A stretch of DNA of 7,440 nucleotides. Origin: Candidatus Rifleibacteriota bacterium (GTDB lineage Bacteria; Riflebacteria; Ozemobacteria; Ozemobacterales; Ozemobacteraceae). Shown in pieces: positions 6,568-7,440 of the stretch. Location of the stretch: the NCBI GenBank assembly GCA_017526725.1, contig JAFXRA010000245.1, positions 1 through 7,440 of the forward strand. Direction: 5' to 3'. Both the position numbers and the translations under genes were made by a program. The notes below the pieces were generated by a model. It searched no databases. It saw only the letters and a list, made by a program, of their open reading frames with translations, and was not told where the DNA came from. How positions within the stretch are numbered: position 1 is the stretch's first letter; each line of letters opens with the position of its first letter.

Positions 6568-7440
6568 AAAACAAATTTTTCTTTACAGCTTTTCTGTTTG
6601 CATCATTGAATGCTGTCTCTTGTTTCGCTGCATTTGAATATAATGGAACTTTTTCAGCGAACAGAAAGCCAGGAGAAACTCAGTCATATTATATTCTCTT
6701 GAATGAGAATACAAATGTGACTTTTTCTATTAAAAGCAATGGGAAAGACTGTAAAGAAGTTTTTGTTAATTCCATAAAGTCTTCATCAGATGAGAATATT
6801 TCATTAAGTTCTAAAACAGGAATTGTTAATTACCATATCCCTGCTACTGGAATTTATGAAGTTTCGGTTACTTCTTCTGGGCCTAATAATGTGGCTATCA
6901 GCTACGATTTAACTGTTAATGAATCTGTTGGCTCAGAGGTGGCTAAGGAATCTCAGCAGCAAAATACAAAGCCGGCTCTACAGCAGGAAGTTAAAAGAGT
7001 TGAAAAGGATGTTAAAACTGCTGAGAACGATACTAAAAAGCCTGTCGAGAATACAAATTCTTCTTCAATAACTACTCCAGCAAATTCAAGCAATTTTTCT
7101 TTAATTGGCGGAGCTAGAATTGTAGATGAGTCTGAACCTGAATTAAAGAATAATCCTCTGAATAATCCTGAAAATAATACTCTTAACAGTAGTATAGCTG
7201 ATAATAAAGCTGATGAGAAAAAAGAAGAGATTATTCAGAATGATTTATCATCAAACTTGTCTAAGCCCGAAGAAACACCAACAAATGATGCTAAGCCAGA
7301 TAATGAAGTTAGTTTAATTCCTGGTATAACTAACGACAGTGTTAAAACAGAATCTGCCACAGAAGGAATAAAAGAAGCAGAAGAACCAGTGACTGCAGCG
7401 GTTGCAGAACCAATAAATTCAAATATTGCAGCAGTTGAGA
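6564..7440 (+). CDS. Exported protein with beta-rich N-terminal domain and long low-complexity region, 3' truncated by window
   Basis: Open from the ATG at 6564 to the end of the window (292 complete codons, no stop). It starts with a hydrophobic signal sequence (residues 1-22 or 23; cleavage around 'CFA/A'). Cys20 in 'AVSC' could instead be a lipobox cysteine, but Ala at -3 makes this a poor match. Residues about 24-120 look like one beta sandwich: 'GTFSANRKPGETQSYYILL', 'NVTFSIKS', 'GIVNYHIPATGIYEVSV' and 'YDLTV' resemble the strand order of PPC-like (bacterial pre-peptidase C-terminal) domains. This resemblance is judged by eye only. From residue 121 the protein becomes a Lys/Glu/Asn/Pro/Ser-rich, probably disordered linker with a short NNPL-NNPE-NNTL repeat; further domains may lie past the window. 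No Shine-Dalgarno sequence precedes the ATG, which overlaps the previous stop as ATGA. Translation probably depends on coupling. Function unknown. Confidence 0.8.
   Translation, partial: MKNKFFFTAFLFASLNAVSCFAAFEYNGTFSANRKPGETQSYYILLNENTNVTFSIKSNGKDCKEVFVNSIKSSSDENISLSSKTGIVNYHIPATGIYEVSVTSSGPNNVAISYDLTVNESVGSEVAKESQQQNTKPALQQEVKRVEKDVKTAENDTKKPVENTNSSSITTPANSSNFSLIGGARIVDESEPELKNNPLNNPENNTLNSSIADNKADEKKEEIIQNDLSSNLSKPEETPTNDAKPDNEVSLIPGITNDSVKTESATEGIKEAEEPVTAAVAEPINSNIAAVE
7149..7184 (+). repeat. Imperfect 12-bp repeat, three copies, in the low-complexity region
   Basis: Three consecutive in-frame 12-bp units encode NNPL, NNPE and NNTL (residues 196-207 of the truncated exported protein). 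The first two units share AATAATCCT exactly and the third differs by one base in that part. It is a small local repeat within an Asn/Pro-rich linker. Confidence 0.75.

Noticed and set aside
6615..6630. Lipoprotein signal (Cys20 in AVSC) in the last exported protein
   Set aside because: Ala at -3 is unusual for a lipobox and a normal signal peptidase I site follows at once; kept only as an alternative.

Overview
This window is an AT-rich stretch of a bacterial chromosome, almost fully coding and read entirely on the + strand. It points to a diderm (outer-membrane) bacterium: the first gene is the C-terminal part of a TamB-like envelope protein (DUF490 family), and the last two genes encode exported proteins. 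The lon-engB gene order is also known from Bacillus subtilis (lonA-ysxC), so the order does not identify a phylum. The organism cannot be named from this sequence. An AT-rich, possibly host-associated diderm lineage (for example Elusimicrobiota or a non-photosynthetic relative of cyanobacteria) would fit, but that is only a guess.

Layout. Positions 1-2027 hold the 3' part of a tamB-like gene whose start lies before the window. Positions 2028-2127 are the only real intergenic gap. It carries a perfect TATAAT box with a poor -35 region and a strong Shine-Dalgarno sequence, so a new transcription unit probably starts here. Positions 2128-4683 encode the ATP-dependent protease Lon. Positions 4680-5561 encode the ribosome-assembly GTPase EngB (YsxC/YihA), overlapping lon by ATGA. 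Positions 5578-6567 encode an exported helical protein with a TPR-like C-terminus and six cysteines. Positions 6564-7440 encode the start of a second exported protein, again joined by an ATGA overlap: a beta-rich domain followed by a long low-complexity stretch that runs off the window. No RNA genes, mobile elements or CRISPR arrays are visible.

How the genes fit together. Lon (protein quality control) and EngB (50S subunit maturation) are housekeeping proteins of the cytoplasm. Here both carry extra charged segments: a Lys-rich linker and a basic tail in Lon, and an acidic-then-basic tail of about 90 residues in EngB. The two exported proteins are not recognised as any named family. Their tight spacing with lon and engB suggests one mRNA, but sharing an mRNA does not prove a shared function. 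They are the most likely place in the window for something undescribed.
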